Positions 1-8,317 of a stretch of 64,000 nucleotides of DNA are shown here, piece by piece. The stretch comes from Indolivaga alginatilytica (lineage in GTDB: Bacteria; Bacteroidota; Bacteroidia; Bacteroidales; Dysgonomonadaceae): contig NZ_QICL01000015.1 of assembly GCF_003201355.1 (NCBI RefSeq), positions 1 through 64,000 on the forward strand. The letters run 5' to 3'. Below the pieces are notes generated by a model, which was not told the origin of the DNA, made no database searches, and worked only from the letters and a program-made list of their open reading frames with translations. Every line of letters starts with the position of its first letter. Within the stretch, counting starts at the first letter, position 1. Position numbers and translations under genes: made by a program.

Positions 1-77
1 TAAGTTCAGGGCTGCCCCAATGGAAGAAAATGAATAATGTATCCAATTTACAAGGTATTATTCAGGTAGCTGAATAA
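1..77 (+). CDS. C-terminal end of an unidentified protein (partial)
   Basis: From base 3 an open frame on the + strand encodes about 24 residues ending in NLQGIIQVAE and a TAA at 75-77. A terminator-like hairpin follows four bases later, which is what the end of a real gene would look like. The rest of the gene lies before the window, so family and function cannot be judged. Other frames also stop early, and the reading is inferred mainly from the hairpin behind it. Confidence 0.35.
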   Translation, partial: SSGLPQWKKMNNVSNLQGIIQVAE

Positions 78-80
78 TAT

Positions 81-115
81 AAATGCCCATATGAACAATA
101 AACATACGGGCATTT
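81..115 (+). terminator. Hairpin after the partial gene
   Basis: AAATGCCC at 81-88 pairs with GGGCATTT at 108-115. After one mismatch the stem continues with TATG/CATA around a 9-base loop. A pyrimidine-rich stretch (TTTCTTCT) follows, so a terminator for the gene ending at 77 fits. The stem resembles the one at 63020-63050. Confidence 0.5.
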
Positions 116-454
116 CTTCTATAATTAATCAGATATTTGTCTTCCTTTTTTTTCTTATTTTACGAGCATTGAAGCTAGTTTTATTATGGTATGTAGTATC
201 TCATGTTTAGCCCAAATCCGATAAAAAAGTCTATTGTTGGTCATCATTCAAAAAGAAGTCATTTCAAGGTAATTATAAAAAATAAACTGTATATCTTTGC
301 TTCTGTATAAATATAGTATTAACCAAGCCATTATGTAGGAGTACATATAGGATATGGCTAAAACCACAAATTCTTACGTCTGATATACAGTCTATTACTC
401 TGTAAAAGGGTTATCCTATAAAGATCAGCTCCTTTTCTTAAATTATCTTATAGC
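116..454. other. Intergenic region between convergent genes
   Basis: These 339 bases separate the + strand gene tail from the 3' end of mutB. I see no convincing protein gene. The notable content is a promoter-like TATCTTTG at 292-299 on the + strand and a hairpin at 326-359, described separately. The rest is AT-rich without clear structure. Confidence 0.6.
292..359 (+). promoter_or_regulatory. Possible promoter followed by a hairpin (small RNA or leader peptide candidate)
   Basis: TATCTTTG at 292-299 matches the Bacteroidetes -7 consensus, although no TTTG sits at the expected -33 distance. Some 27 bases downstream AGCCAT (326-331) pairs with ATGGCT (354-359), and inside it TATGTA (332-337) pairs with TACATA (342-347) around a GGAG loop. 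The ATG at 355-357 lies in the outer stem; it opens a frame of only nine codons. A short untranslated RNA is the other reading. It runs into the mutB 3' end, so an antisense role is possible but unsupported. Confidence 0.25.
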
Positions 455-2605
455 TTAATCTGCTAATAAAATTTCCATCATTTGAACTGCAGCCTTAGCA
501 ACAGATGTTCCAGGTCCGAAAATCGCAGCTACACCAGCTTTATAAAGGAAGTCATAGTCTTGCGCTGGAATAACTCCACCTGCAATAACAATGATATCTT
601 CACGACCTAATTTCTTAAGCTCTTCCATAACCTGAGGTATAAGCGTTTTATGACCTGCAGCTAGAGAAGATACTCCAAGAACATTTACATCGTTTTCTAC
701 AGCTTGACGGGCAGCTTCTTCCGGTGTTTGGAACAGAGGTCCCATATCCACGTCAAAACCACAGTCAGCATAACCTGTTGCAACCACTTTTGCACCACGG
801 TCGTGTCCGTCTTGTCCCATCTTTGCAATCATGATACGAGGCTGACGACCTTCTTTCTTTGCAAATTTTTCTACTAGTTCACAAGCTTCTTGGAACGTTG
901 GATCTTTTTTAGTTTCTGATGAATACACGCCTGATATAGTTCTAATTATAGCTTTATAACGTCCTACTACTTCTTCACAAGCATCCGAAATTTCACCCAA
1001 TGTTGCACGAAGACGAGCAGCTTCAACAGCTAGCTCTAACAAGTTACCTTTTTGAGTTTTGACACATTCGGTAATTGCAGCAAGAGCTTTTGCGACAGCA
1101 GCATTATCACGTTTTGATTTCAAATCATTCAAACGCTCAATTTGCTGACGACGTACTTCTGTATTATCAACATCAAGAATATCAATAGGATCTTCTTTCT
1201 CCAAACGATATTGGTTAACACCAATAATTGTTTGTTGTTTAGAGTCGATCTTAGCTTGAGTACGTGCAGAAGCTTCTTCGATACGCATCTTCGGAAGACC
1301 TGTTTCAATAGCTTTAGCCATACCTCCTAATTTCTCAACTTCCTGAATAAGATCCCATGCTTTATGAACCAATTCGTTAGTTAAGGTCTCAACATAGTAA
1401 GAACCTCCCCATGGATCGATTTCTTTACATATTTGAGTTTCTTCTTGTATATATATCTGAGTATTACGAGCAATACGGGCAGAGAAGTCAGTTGGCAACG
1501 CAATAGCCTCATCCAATGCATTGGTGTGAAGAGATTGTGTATGACCTAGTGCCGCAGCCATTGCTTCGATACAAGTACGACCAATATTATTAAATGGATC
1601 TTGTTCTGTTAGTGACCAACCCGAAGTTTGAGAGTGTGTACGAAGTGCCAAAGATTTTGGGTTTTTAGCACCAAAACTCTTAACAATCTTAGCCCACAAT
1701 AAACGACCTGCACGCATCTTAGCAATTTCCATGAAGTGATTCATACCGATTGCCCAGAAGAACGACAGACGAGGTGCAAAAGCATCTACATCTATACCAG
1801 CATTGATACCAGCACGAAGATATTCCATACCATCAGCCAATGTATAAGCTAATTCGATATCCGCGGTAGCACCTGCTTCTTGCATGTGATATCCCGAAAT
1901 AGATATAGAGTTAAACTTAGGCATCTTTTGAGATGTATATTCAAAAATATCAGCGATGATCTTCATTGAGAATGCAGGTGGATAAATATATGTATTACGC
2001 ACCATGAATTCTTTCAAAATATCATTTTGAATAGTACCTGCCATTTCTTCTAACTTAGCACCTTGTTCCAATCCTGCATTGATATAAAATGCCAGAATAG
2101 GAAGAACAGCACCATTCATAGTCATAGATACTGACATCTGATTCAATGGAATACCATCAAACAAAACTTTCATATCTTCAACTGAACAGATCGAAACCCC
2201 TGCTTTACCAACATCACCTACTACACGGCTATGATCTGCATCATACCCACGGTGAGTAGCCAAGTCAAAAGCAACAGATAGACCTTTTTGTCCTGAAGCT
2301 AAGTTACGGCGATAGAATGCATTTGATTCACTCGCTGTGGAGAAACCTGCATATTGACGGATAGTCCATGGACGCATTGCGTACATACCCGAATATGGTC
2401 CGCGAACGAATGGAGGTAACCCTGAAGCATAGTTCAAGTGTTCCATTCCTTCCAGGTCTTCTTTCGTATAAACCGGTTTTACAGGAATAAGCTCCGGTGT
2501 AATCCAATCAGCTTCAGCATTCCTATTAGTTGCAGCCCATTCCGCAGCATTGGTTGCTGCAAAACCTGCATTCTTAATATCTATATTCTTAAAATTTGGT
2601 TTCAT
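455..2605 (-). CDS. mutB: Methylmalonyl-CoA mutase, large (catalytic) subunit
   Basis: This subunit interconverts succinyl-CoA and (R)-methylmalonyl-CoA with adenosylcobalamin, the step that leads to propionate in many Bacteroidales. The 716 residues are normal for the family. The N-terminal TIM barrel (about 50-570) contains the substrate region with [12 protein letters not shown]. The C-terminal cobalamin domain carries DGHDRG at 599-604, whose His601 is the expected lower axial cobalt ligand. The gene follows mutA by 18 bases and is surely co-transcribed with it. The GTPase chaperone MeaB and methylmalonyl-CoA epimerase are not in the window. Only about 450 bases of non-coding DNA lie beyond its 3' end. 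Confidence 0.97.
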   Translation of the reverse strand: MKPNFKNIDIKNAGFAATNAAEWAATNRNAEADWITPELIPVKPVYTKEDLEGMEHLNYASGLPPFVRGPYSGMYAMRPWTIRQYAGFSTASESNAFYRRNLASGQKGLSVAFDLATHRGYDADHSRVVGDVGKAGVSICSVEDMKVLFDGIPLNQMSVSMTMNGAVLPILAFYINAGLEQGAKLEEMAGTIQNDILKEFMVRNTYIYPPAFSMKIIADIFEYTSQKMPKFNSISISGYHMQEAGATADIELAYTLADGMEYLRAGINAGIDVDAFAPRLSFFWAIGMNHFMEIAKMRAGRLLWAKIVKSFGAKNPKSLALRTHSQTSGWSLTEQDPFNNIGRTCIEAMAAALGHTQSLHTNALDEAIALPTDFSARIARNTQIYIQEETQICKEIDPWGGSYYVETLTNELVHKAWDLIQEVEKLGGMAKAIETGLPKMRIEEASARTQAKIDSKQQTIIGVNQYRLEKEDPIDILDVDNTEVRRQQIERLNDLKSKRDNAAVAKALAAITECVKTQKGNLLELAVEAARLRATLGEISDACEEVVGRYKAIIRTISGVYSSETKKDPTFQEACELVEKFAKKEGRQPRIMIAKMGQDGHDRGAKVVATGYADCGFDVDMGPLFQTPEEAARQAVENDVNVLGVSSLAAGHKTLIPQVMEELKKLGREDIIVIAGGVIPAQDYDFLYKAGVAAIFGPGTSVAKAAVQMMEILLAD

Positions 2606-2623
2606 TATTTTCCTTCTTTAGCA

Positions 2624-4519
2624 TTAATTGATTCCTAATACAGCGTTAAATTTCTTCAATGTTTCAAGAACATTGCTCTTAACGTTAACGAAGTTTTCAA
2701 TGCCTATAGCTTTCAGGTCATCTGTACATGCAGGAGCTCCCGCAACCACAAATTGTTCTTTACCTTTTACTAAGTTATAAGCCTCAGGAGCCAGAGTTGC
2801 ATATTCATCATCACTGGAACAAAGCACAATTATATCGGCTTTTTTCTCACGTGCAGCTTTTACACCCTCTTCTACTGTTTGGAATCCTAGATTATCAATG
2901 ATTTTATAACCTGCGCAACCAAAGAAGTTACCGGAGAACTGAGAACGAGCCAAACGCATTGCAAGACTACCTATTGTAAGCATAAATACAACCGGAGTTC
3001 TTCCTGATTTCTCAGTAGCAAGACGAAGTTTTTCAAAGTCTGTAGCTAAACGAGTGCTTGGAAGAGGTTGGAATTGAGCCTTAGCACTATCTGTTGAGCA
3101 ACCACAGCCAGAACCATCTTTTGTAATTTTCGTACCTGCTGTTTCTGTAAAATTAGGATATTGATTAGTTCCTAAAAGAATTTCACGGCGTGTAGCTAAT
3201 GATTTGAAACGGTTATCAGAAGAAGCTTTTATTGCAGCTTGCACAGTTCCAGCTTTAAGAGCTTCATAGAAACCGTTCTCATCTATTTCTAGGAACAATT
3301 TCCATGCCTGATCAGCGATAGAAGCTGTAAGGTTTTCGATATAATATGAACCTGCAGAAGGATCACTGATTTTATCGAAGTGGCATTCTTCTTTTAATAA
3401 TAACTGTTGATTACGAGCAATTCTTTCTGAGAAATTATCAGAATCTTTAAACGATTCATCAAAAGGTAGTACAGTTAGCGAATTTACTCCTGCAAGAGAT
3501 GCCGACATTGCTTCTGTTTGAGAACGAAGCAAGTTTACGTGAGCATCAAAAACAGTCATATTGTATGTAGAAGTTTCTGCGTGTGTGTAAATTTTAGATG
3601 CACAACGACAAATACCATCTTCTGCTTTGTTAGGACATTCGTGATTACATGCAGGTTTGTATGCATCTACAATTTCAGCCCACAACCAACGTGCAGCTCT
3701 GAACTTTGCTATCTCCATGAAATAATTAGCACCAATACCAAAGTTAAATTTGATTTTCTTTGCAACTAATGCAGTGTCTAATCCAGCCTCAACTAACTTG
3801 CTTAAGATTTCATTTCCGTTTGCTAGAGCATATCCCAATTCTTGGTAAATATATGCTCCTGCATTATTAAGTTTGTTAGCATTTACATTCAAAACTCTGA
3901 AACGAGGTAATGCAGCAGCAACAGTTACTATTTCAGCAGCTTGTTTTACCCATTCAGCATTATCAACACCCTTTTTCAAAATAGTTTTGAATGGGTCGTA
4001 ATTTACTGAACCGAAACATTTCAATAAATCTACATCTTTCGATTTTAGATTGTCAACCAAAATCTTTACTAATTCTAAAGATTTTCTGTGACAAGTTGAG
4101 AAGTTCAATTCAACAGCTTCCGGACAAATATCTTTCAATAGAGTTTTGATGTTTTCTTCATTCACATCATCACCCTTGATAATAAATCCAAGAGAAGTAA
4201 TTCCTTTATTTAAAACCTCCAATGCTTTTGCATTAGCTGCTTTAAAATCAACAACAGTAATGTCTTGACGAACATACCAGTCGTTATCTTTTTTTGTACC
4301 TCTTACATAAGGGAACTCTCCGGGTAAAGCATCTGCTGTTTTAAGCCCTTCGATGTTTTCATTTCTGTAAAAAGGATTTACTTTAAAGCCCTCGTCTGTT
4401 TTCCAAACAAGTTTTTTTTCGAAATCAGCGCCTTTCAGATCAGCAGTGATTTTTGCCATCCACTCTTCTGTAGATATGGCTGGAAAATCTGTAAAAAGCT
4501 TTTCTTTTAAATTTGCCAT
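2624..4519 (-). CDS. mutA: Methylmalonyl-CoA mutase, small subunit
   Basis: This is the non-catalytic partner of MutB in the heterodimeric cobalamin mutase. The 631 residues share the barrel-plus-Rossmann layout of MutB, but the C-terminal domain (from about 495) has no DxHxxG motif. It should therefore not bind cobalamin, as expected for MutA. A cysteine-rich insertion near residues 300-320 (CNHECPNKAEDGICRC) and another CGCS at about 483 stand out; whether they bind metal is unknown. The start MANLKEK is the first ATG of the operon, with a promoter-like box about 140 bases upstream. Confidence 0.95.
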   Translation of the reverse strand: MANLKEKLFTDFPAISTEEWMAKITADLKGADFEKKLVWKTDEGFKVNPFYRNENIEGLKTADALPGEFPYVRGTKKDNDWYVRQDITVVDFKAANAKALEVLNKGITSLGFIIKGDDVNEENIKTLLKDICPEAVELNFSTCHRKSLELVKILVDNLKSKDVDLLKCFGSVNYDPFKTILKKGVDNAEWVKQAAEIVTVAAALPRFRVLNVNANKLNNAGAYIYQELGYALANGNEILSKLVEAGLDTALVAKKIKFNFGIGANYFMEIAKFRAARWLWAEIVDAYKPACNHECPNKAEDGICRCASKIYTHAETSTYNMTVFDAHVNLLRSQTEAMSASLAGVNSLTVLPFDESFKDSDNFSERIARNQQLLLKEECHFDKISDPSAGSYYIENLTASIADQAWKLFLEIDENGFYEALKAGTVQAAIKASSDNRFKSLATRREILLGTNQYPNFTETAGTKITKDGSGCGCSTDSAKAQFQPLPSTRLATDFEKLRLATEKSGRTPVVFMLTIGSLAMRLARSQFSGNFFGCAGYKIIDNLGFQTVEEGVKAAREKKADIIVLCSSDDEYATLAPEAYNLVKGKEQFVVAGAPACTDDLKAIGIENFVNVKSNVLETLKKFNAVLGIN

Positions 4520-4654
4520 GGTTATAAATAATGTTTTAGTATATAGTTTTATTCTATTGACAATGAACGGTTTTCGATATACAAAATCTATTAATACATA
4601 GATAAATACTTATGCTATCTGAAAGTGACTTACTTATATATCGAAAAAGACTCA

Positions 4655-4662
4655 CAAAAGTA
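4655..4662 (-). promoter_or_regulatory. -7 box for the mutA-mutB operon
   Basis: Read on the - strand the bases are TACTTTTG, a match to TAnnTTTG. No clear TTTG lies at -33. Transcription from here would give a leader of about 130 bases before mutA. The 4520-4756 gap also holds the 3' flank of the glycosyltransferase gene; I see nothing else in it. Confidence 0.45.
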
Positions 4663-4756
4663 AAATATTTTGTTTGGTTTATAAAGTTTTTAGGGGGATA
4701 ATTTGACTTAAACAATCGTTTTGAAAGATATCAAATATTATTTCGTTAAGAAACCA

Positions 4757-5677
4757 TCACTTATTTGAAAGATATTTTAGATATCTGCCAAAAGCATCAT
4801 TTATTATATTCTTTTTCAAATTCCAATATTCTAATTTTCCTTTATTTCTCCTTATTGAGAAATAAAGCATTGCCATTCTTAATTTAAGAATGTATACGCA
4901 GTACAAGATTTTAGTTTGTAATTTACCTTTCGTTTTCGAGAAAAAAAGAAATTTACTATACCAATGTTCACGATAAGACCATTTACCCAGTTCTTCATTT
5001 TTATTCTCTGCAGAACCTCCTTGTAAATGGATAATTTCGGCTGCCGGCACTGAAACTATTTTATAGTTAGCTTTCCGCAATCTATAACATAGCTCTACCT
5101 CCTCGAAATACATAAAAAAGTCTTTATCAAAGCCGCCAAATTCAAAAAAAACAGATTTTCGGATAAACAAATCCGCACCAACAATTACCTTGACTTCGTT
5201 GGGCCCGGTTGTATAATTAAAACCCGGATATCTTTTAATGTTAAATATTATTTTGTATTCGTACGTCAAAAAATCAATATCATAAAAGGAAGAGGCAGGA
5301 GTCATATCTCCTCTGTACATATTCCCTCCGCAAATACCTACTTGTGGATTTCCCTTGAGGTACTCATATAATAAAAATACTGCATTATTGATTAAAAGTG
5401 TATCAGGATTCAGGAAAAACAAGTACTCGCCTTTAGCAATAGAAGCACCTATATTATTGGCTCTGCCGAATCCATGATTTTCTTCTGAGAAGTGGAATCT
5501 GACAGCAGGGTATTTTTCGATAAGAGAAGAAACAGAACCTTTCTCTGAGTTATTGTCAACTACAATTATTTCATAATTAACATCCCTAGTATATTTATTT
5601 ATTGATACAATACAATTTTCAAGAAATTTTTCCGTATTGTAATTTACAATAATTATACTGACTAAATCCTCTATCAT
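4757..5677 (-). CDS. Family 2 glycosyltransferase, rhamnosyltransferase-like
   Basis: A cytoplasmic or membrane-associated GT-A enzyme that would add a sugar to a surface polysaccharide. The 306 residues show the GT2 start VSIIIVNYN, a VDNNS nucleotide-binding motif near 43, the NPDT acidic motif near 92, and the acceptor-side FFMYFEEVELCYR near 190. This arrangement is typical of the WbbL/RfbF rhamnosyltransferase group, and dTDP-rhamnose genes occur elsewhere in the window. The donor and acceptor are inferred, not shown. It lies 35 bases after the beta-helix lipoprotein gene in the same direction. The ATG at 5677 is the natural start. Confidence 0.85.
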   Translation of the reverse strand: MIEDLVSIIIVNYNTEKFLENCIVSINKYTRDVNYEIIVVDNNSEKGSVSSLIEKYPAVRFHFSEENHGFGRANNIGASIAKGEYLFFLNPDTLLINNAVFLLYEYLKGNPQVGICGGNMYRGDMTPASSFYDIDFLTYEYKIIFNIKRYPGFNYTTGPNEVKVIVGADLFIRKSVFFEFGGFDKDFFMYFEEVELCYRLRKANYKIVSVPAAEIIHLQGGSAENKNEELGKWSYREHWYSKFLFFSKTKGKLQTKILYCVYILKLRMAMLYFSIRRNKGKLEYWNLKKNIINDAFGRYLKYLSNK

Positions 5678-5711
5678 TATTTATTTATCTATATTTTATG
5701 AATGGGCAAAC

Positions 5712-8084
5712 TTAAGGCAAAGTTATATTAATTATCTTTTCCTTTTGCTCTCTAAAAACTGTAATTCTTATATTCTCTCCCTTATAAGATTTTACAATTT
5801 CACGCTCCATATCTGTCCAGTTATCAACATCTGCTCTATTATACTTAAGAATAACATCATTCTCTTTTAGCCCGAATCGCTCTAAAACAGAGTTCTCGTC
5901 TAACTTAACAATAAGGACACCTTTAATACCGTCCATTCCTGTAGCAGATCGTTCTCCTTCTGTAGTTAAGTTTTTAAACTTAGCATCCAACCAATCGTAT
6001 GTTTCATCTGCATTCGCTAAATCATTTGAGATTTTGAAATCGGGAAAGTCCGGTATTTTAGCTATTTTCTTCAATTCATTATTCTGCACTCCGAATTTAC
6101 TCATATCGAAGTTCTTAAAACCAACTCCCAAAGCCGGAGAATCATCTTTAACTCTATAATCTCCTATCGCAGGATTAATAAACATGGGATTACCTGCCTT
6201 TGAATGATTATCTGTTCCGTTTTCCTGAGCCGCTTTCAATGATGCTAAGTCAGGAAAGAAATTATAATCAATCTCATTACCCCAATCTTTTACGCGAATC
6301 GGTAAATAAGCCTTTGTAACAATATTATATTTAAAAGTATCCTTAGAGTTTTCAAACCACACATGGGGATGAAATGTGTTATTTACCATTATATTATTTT
6401 CAACTTTACGATGAAAGCCTTCTCTTAACTTAATCCCCCCATTGAGGCATAAATTATTATAAATATGATAATTTGACGACCCATCGTCTAAATCTATATC
6501 CCAACCATGATCACACCGCCAACGATTATTTCTTATAGTTGTGGTCTCAACAGCATCCCAGAGCACTGCCTGAGGATATTTTGCATTTAAAGAATCCATC
6601 ATGACTCTATCTGCATACCAGAACCTATCGCGTCCCCATGAATTGAAAGATCCGTGATCGCCTGTTTCCAGCACCGTATTGAAAACATCATTCCATTCTA
6701 TAATATGCCCTCCCCATGTACCTTCACTGATATTTATTCCGGAACGAGGCATATCATAAATACTATTATGACTTATTGTTATATTTTTGGACATCGAAAC
6801 CTGCACACCTGCAACTTGCTTCTCAACTGTACCTATATTGTATATTAAGTTATTATCGACAACACACAAACTTGGATAATTATTATTGGCTGGACCTTTG
6901 ATAGTATCTATTTTATCCCATGACATAAACTCGTTATACTCAAAATGAGGAGAACGAACCGCAGTAGGAGAGCCTACAAAACAAACACCACCTGCTCCAA
7001 TATTAGTTATATGATTATTCTCAACCCTATCATTTCTATTATAATTTGAAAAAAAGATTGCATTACCACCTATCGAGTTTATAAAACAGTTTTCAACCAG
7101 ACAATTTTCCGTACCTTCTAATTTTATAGCTCCACTACGATAAATAGTCCAATCACTTCTTAGAAGAGGTTCTTTAGTTTCCATAAAGGTACGCAAAGTT
7201 TGCCTCAATTCCAGATTCTTTATTTCGATATACTTTACAGGAGATTCTTCTGTACCTTGCAACATAAAAATACTCTCAAGTTGTGGTACTTCAATTAAAG
7301 CCGTCTTCAAATCCAAATCTTTAGGGGGATAAAAATATAATGTCTTATTTTCCTTATTATAATACCATTCATTCACTGAATCCAATTCCTCAAATATATT
7401 TTCAACCATCCGATAACTATCATGCATACCCATTTGTCGATTATTCTGAAAACCTCCTTCCAAAATCAAACTATCTGATTTATCTTTTCCCGTTATTAAG
7501 TATTGGTATCCTCCCCACTCGTGCTTATGCATGGCATGCACAAACCCTCCCGAGGGATTAGCCCACCTCTTTACCCTTTCTTGTGAAATGGCATCTTTAG
7601 AAAAGCCGTTAAAATGACGTACCTCTTTATTATAGTTAGGATATCTGGCCATGCATTGCTTCTCTCCATTAAGATATAATTGATCAAAAACCAACGACTC
7701 ATCAATCTCGGCCTGCCAAATGCCATCCTTATATTCTTTCCAGTCTAAATCAGTCAAAGGCTTCGCAGTACTAATAACCGCATGTTCGTTGGAATAAGAA
7801 CTAAAAACTATAGGACAATCTTTTGTTCCCGAAGTAGAAGCCGTTAAAAGTATAGGCTTTCTAATATAATGTATTCCCCCTCTCAAATAGATAGTAATTG
7901 CTTTTTTTCCTGCAAAGAAGGAAGCCTCTTTTGTAGCTTTTTCCAATGTTGCAAAAGGCTGCTCTTTTGTTCCGGGATTATTGTCATCACCCGAAATTGA
8001 TACGTATAAAACCACTTTGGATCCCTGACATGCAGAAAATAAAATAGTAAGAGTTGTAACTAAAACCAAAAGTATTTTTTTCAT
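5712..8084 (-). CDS. Surface lipoprotein: right-handed beta-helix plus C-terminal PDZ domain
   Basis: The protein begins MKKILLVLVTT with lipobox FSAC, so export and lipidation are expected. Residues about 30-100 carry the DDNNPGTKEQPFATLEKA motif common at the N-terminus of parallel beta-helix proteins. From about 280 to 600 come repeated asparagine-rich turns (ENNHITNIG, RNNRWRCD, NNLCLNGG) of a pectate-lyase-like helix. The last ~80 residues look like a PDZ domain (GVLIVKLDENS, LKENDVILKYN). Such helices often bind or cut polysaccharides, but no catalytic residues can be assigned. A GTG four codons upstream (8096) is possible; I prefer ATG 8084 because it directly starts the signal peptide. 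Confidence 0.75.
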   Translation of the reverse strand: MKKILLVLVTTLTILFSACQGSKVVLYVSISGDDNNPGTKEQPFATLEKATKEASFFAGKKAITIYLRGGIHYIRKPILLTASTSGTKDCPIVFSSYSNEHAVISTAKPLTDLDWKEYKDGIWQAEIDESLVFDQLYLNGEKQCMARYPNYNKEVRHFNGFSKDAISQERVKRWANPSGGFVHAMHKHEWGGYQYLITGKDKSDSLILEGGFQNNRQMGMHDSYRMVENIFEELDSVNEWYYNKENKTLYFYPPKDLDLKTALIEVPQLESIFMLQGTEESPVKYIEIKNLELRQTLRTFMETKEPLLRSDWTIYRSGAIKLEGTENCLVENCFINSIGGNAIFFSNYNRNDRVENNHITNIGAGGVCFVGSPTAVRSPHFEYNEFMSWDKIDTIKGPANNNYPSLCVVDNNLIYNIGTVEKQVAGVQVSMSKNITISHNSIYDMPRSGINISEGTWGGHIIEWNDVFNTVLETGDHGSFNSWGRDRFWYADRVMMDSLNAKYPQAVLWDAVETTTIRNNRWRCDHGWDIDLDDGSSNYHIYNNLCLNGGIKLREGFHRKVENNIMVNNTFHPHVWFENSKDTFKYNIVTKAYLPIRVKDWGNEIDYNFFPDLASLKAAQENGTDNHSKAGNPMFINPAIGDYRVKDDSPALGVGFKNFDMSKFGVQNNELKKIAKIPDFPDFKISNDLANADETYDWLDAKFKNLTTEGERSATGMDGIKGVLIVKLDENSVLERFGLKENDVILKYNRADVDNWTDMEREIVKSYKGENIRITVFREQKEKIINITLP

Positions 8085-8112
8085 AGTATATGACACTTAA
8101 AGGTATAATATT

Positions 8113-8120
8113 CAAAAATA
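8113..8120 (-). promoter_or_regulatory. -7 box for the beta-helix lipoprotein gene
   Basis: On the - strand the bases read TATTTTTG, a TAnnTTTG match ending 28 bases before the chosen ATG. No -33 TTTG is seen at the right distance. A start of transcription here would leave very little room for the GTG at 8096, which mildly favours the ATG at 8084. Confidence 0.35.
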
Positions 8121-8244
8121 AACATTTTACTCTAAAAATGGATTGATATATATAAAATTATCGCAAGTAATAGGAATTAAGAATCTGATCGGTAATTATT
8201 CTTTAAATACTGCTATAATTGTGAATTATACGAAGGCAAACCGC

Positions 8245-8275
8245 TTTGTTATCAAAGTAAAAAAAATTATCTTTG
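8245..8275 (+). promoter_or_regulatory. Promoter of parC
   Basis: TTTG at 8245-8248 and TATCTTTG at 8268-8275 are separated by 19 bases, an excellent match to the Bacteroidetes primary-sigma consensus. The leader before the ATG would be about 35-40 bases. Confidence 0.75.
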
Positions 8276-8317
8276 AGTAATTTTTGATTTATCAGATCTG
8301 TTTATTAAACTACTTAT

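Noticed and set aside
8085-8096. GTG start four codons upstream for the beta-helix lipoprotein
   Set aside because: It adds only SYT before a perfect signal peptide and would lie very close to the inferred transcription start.
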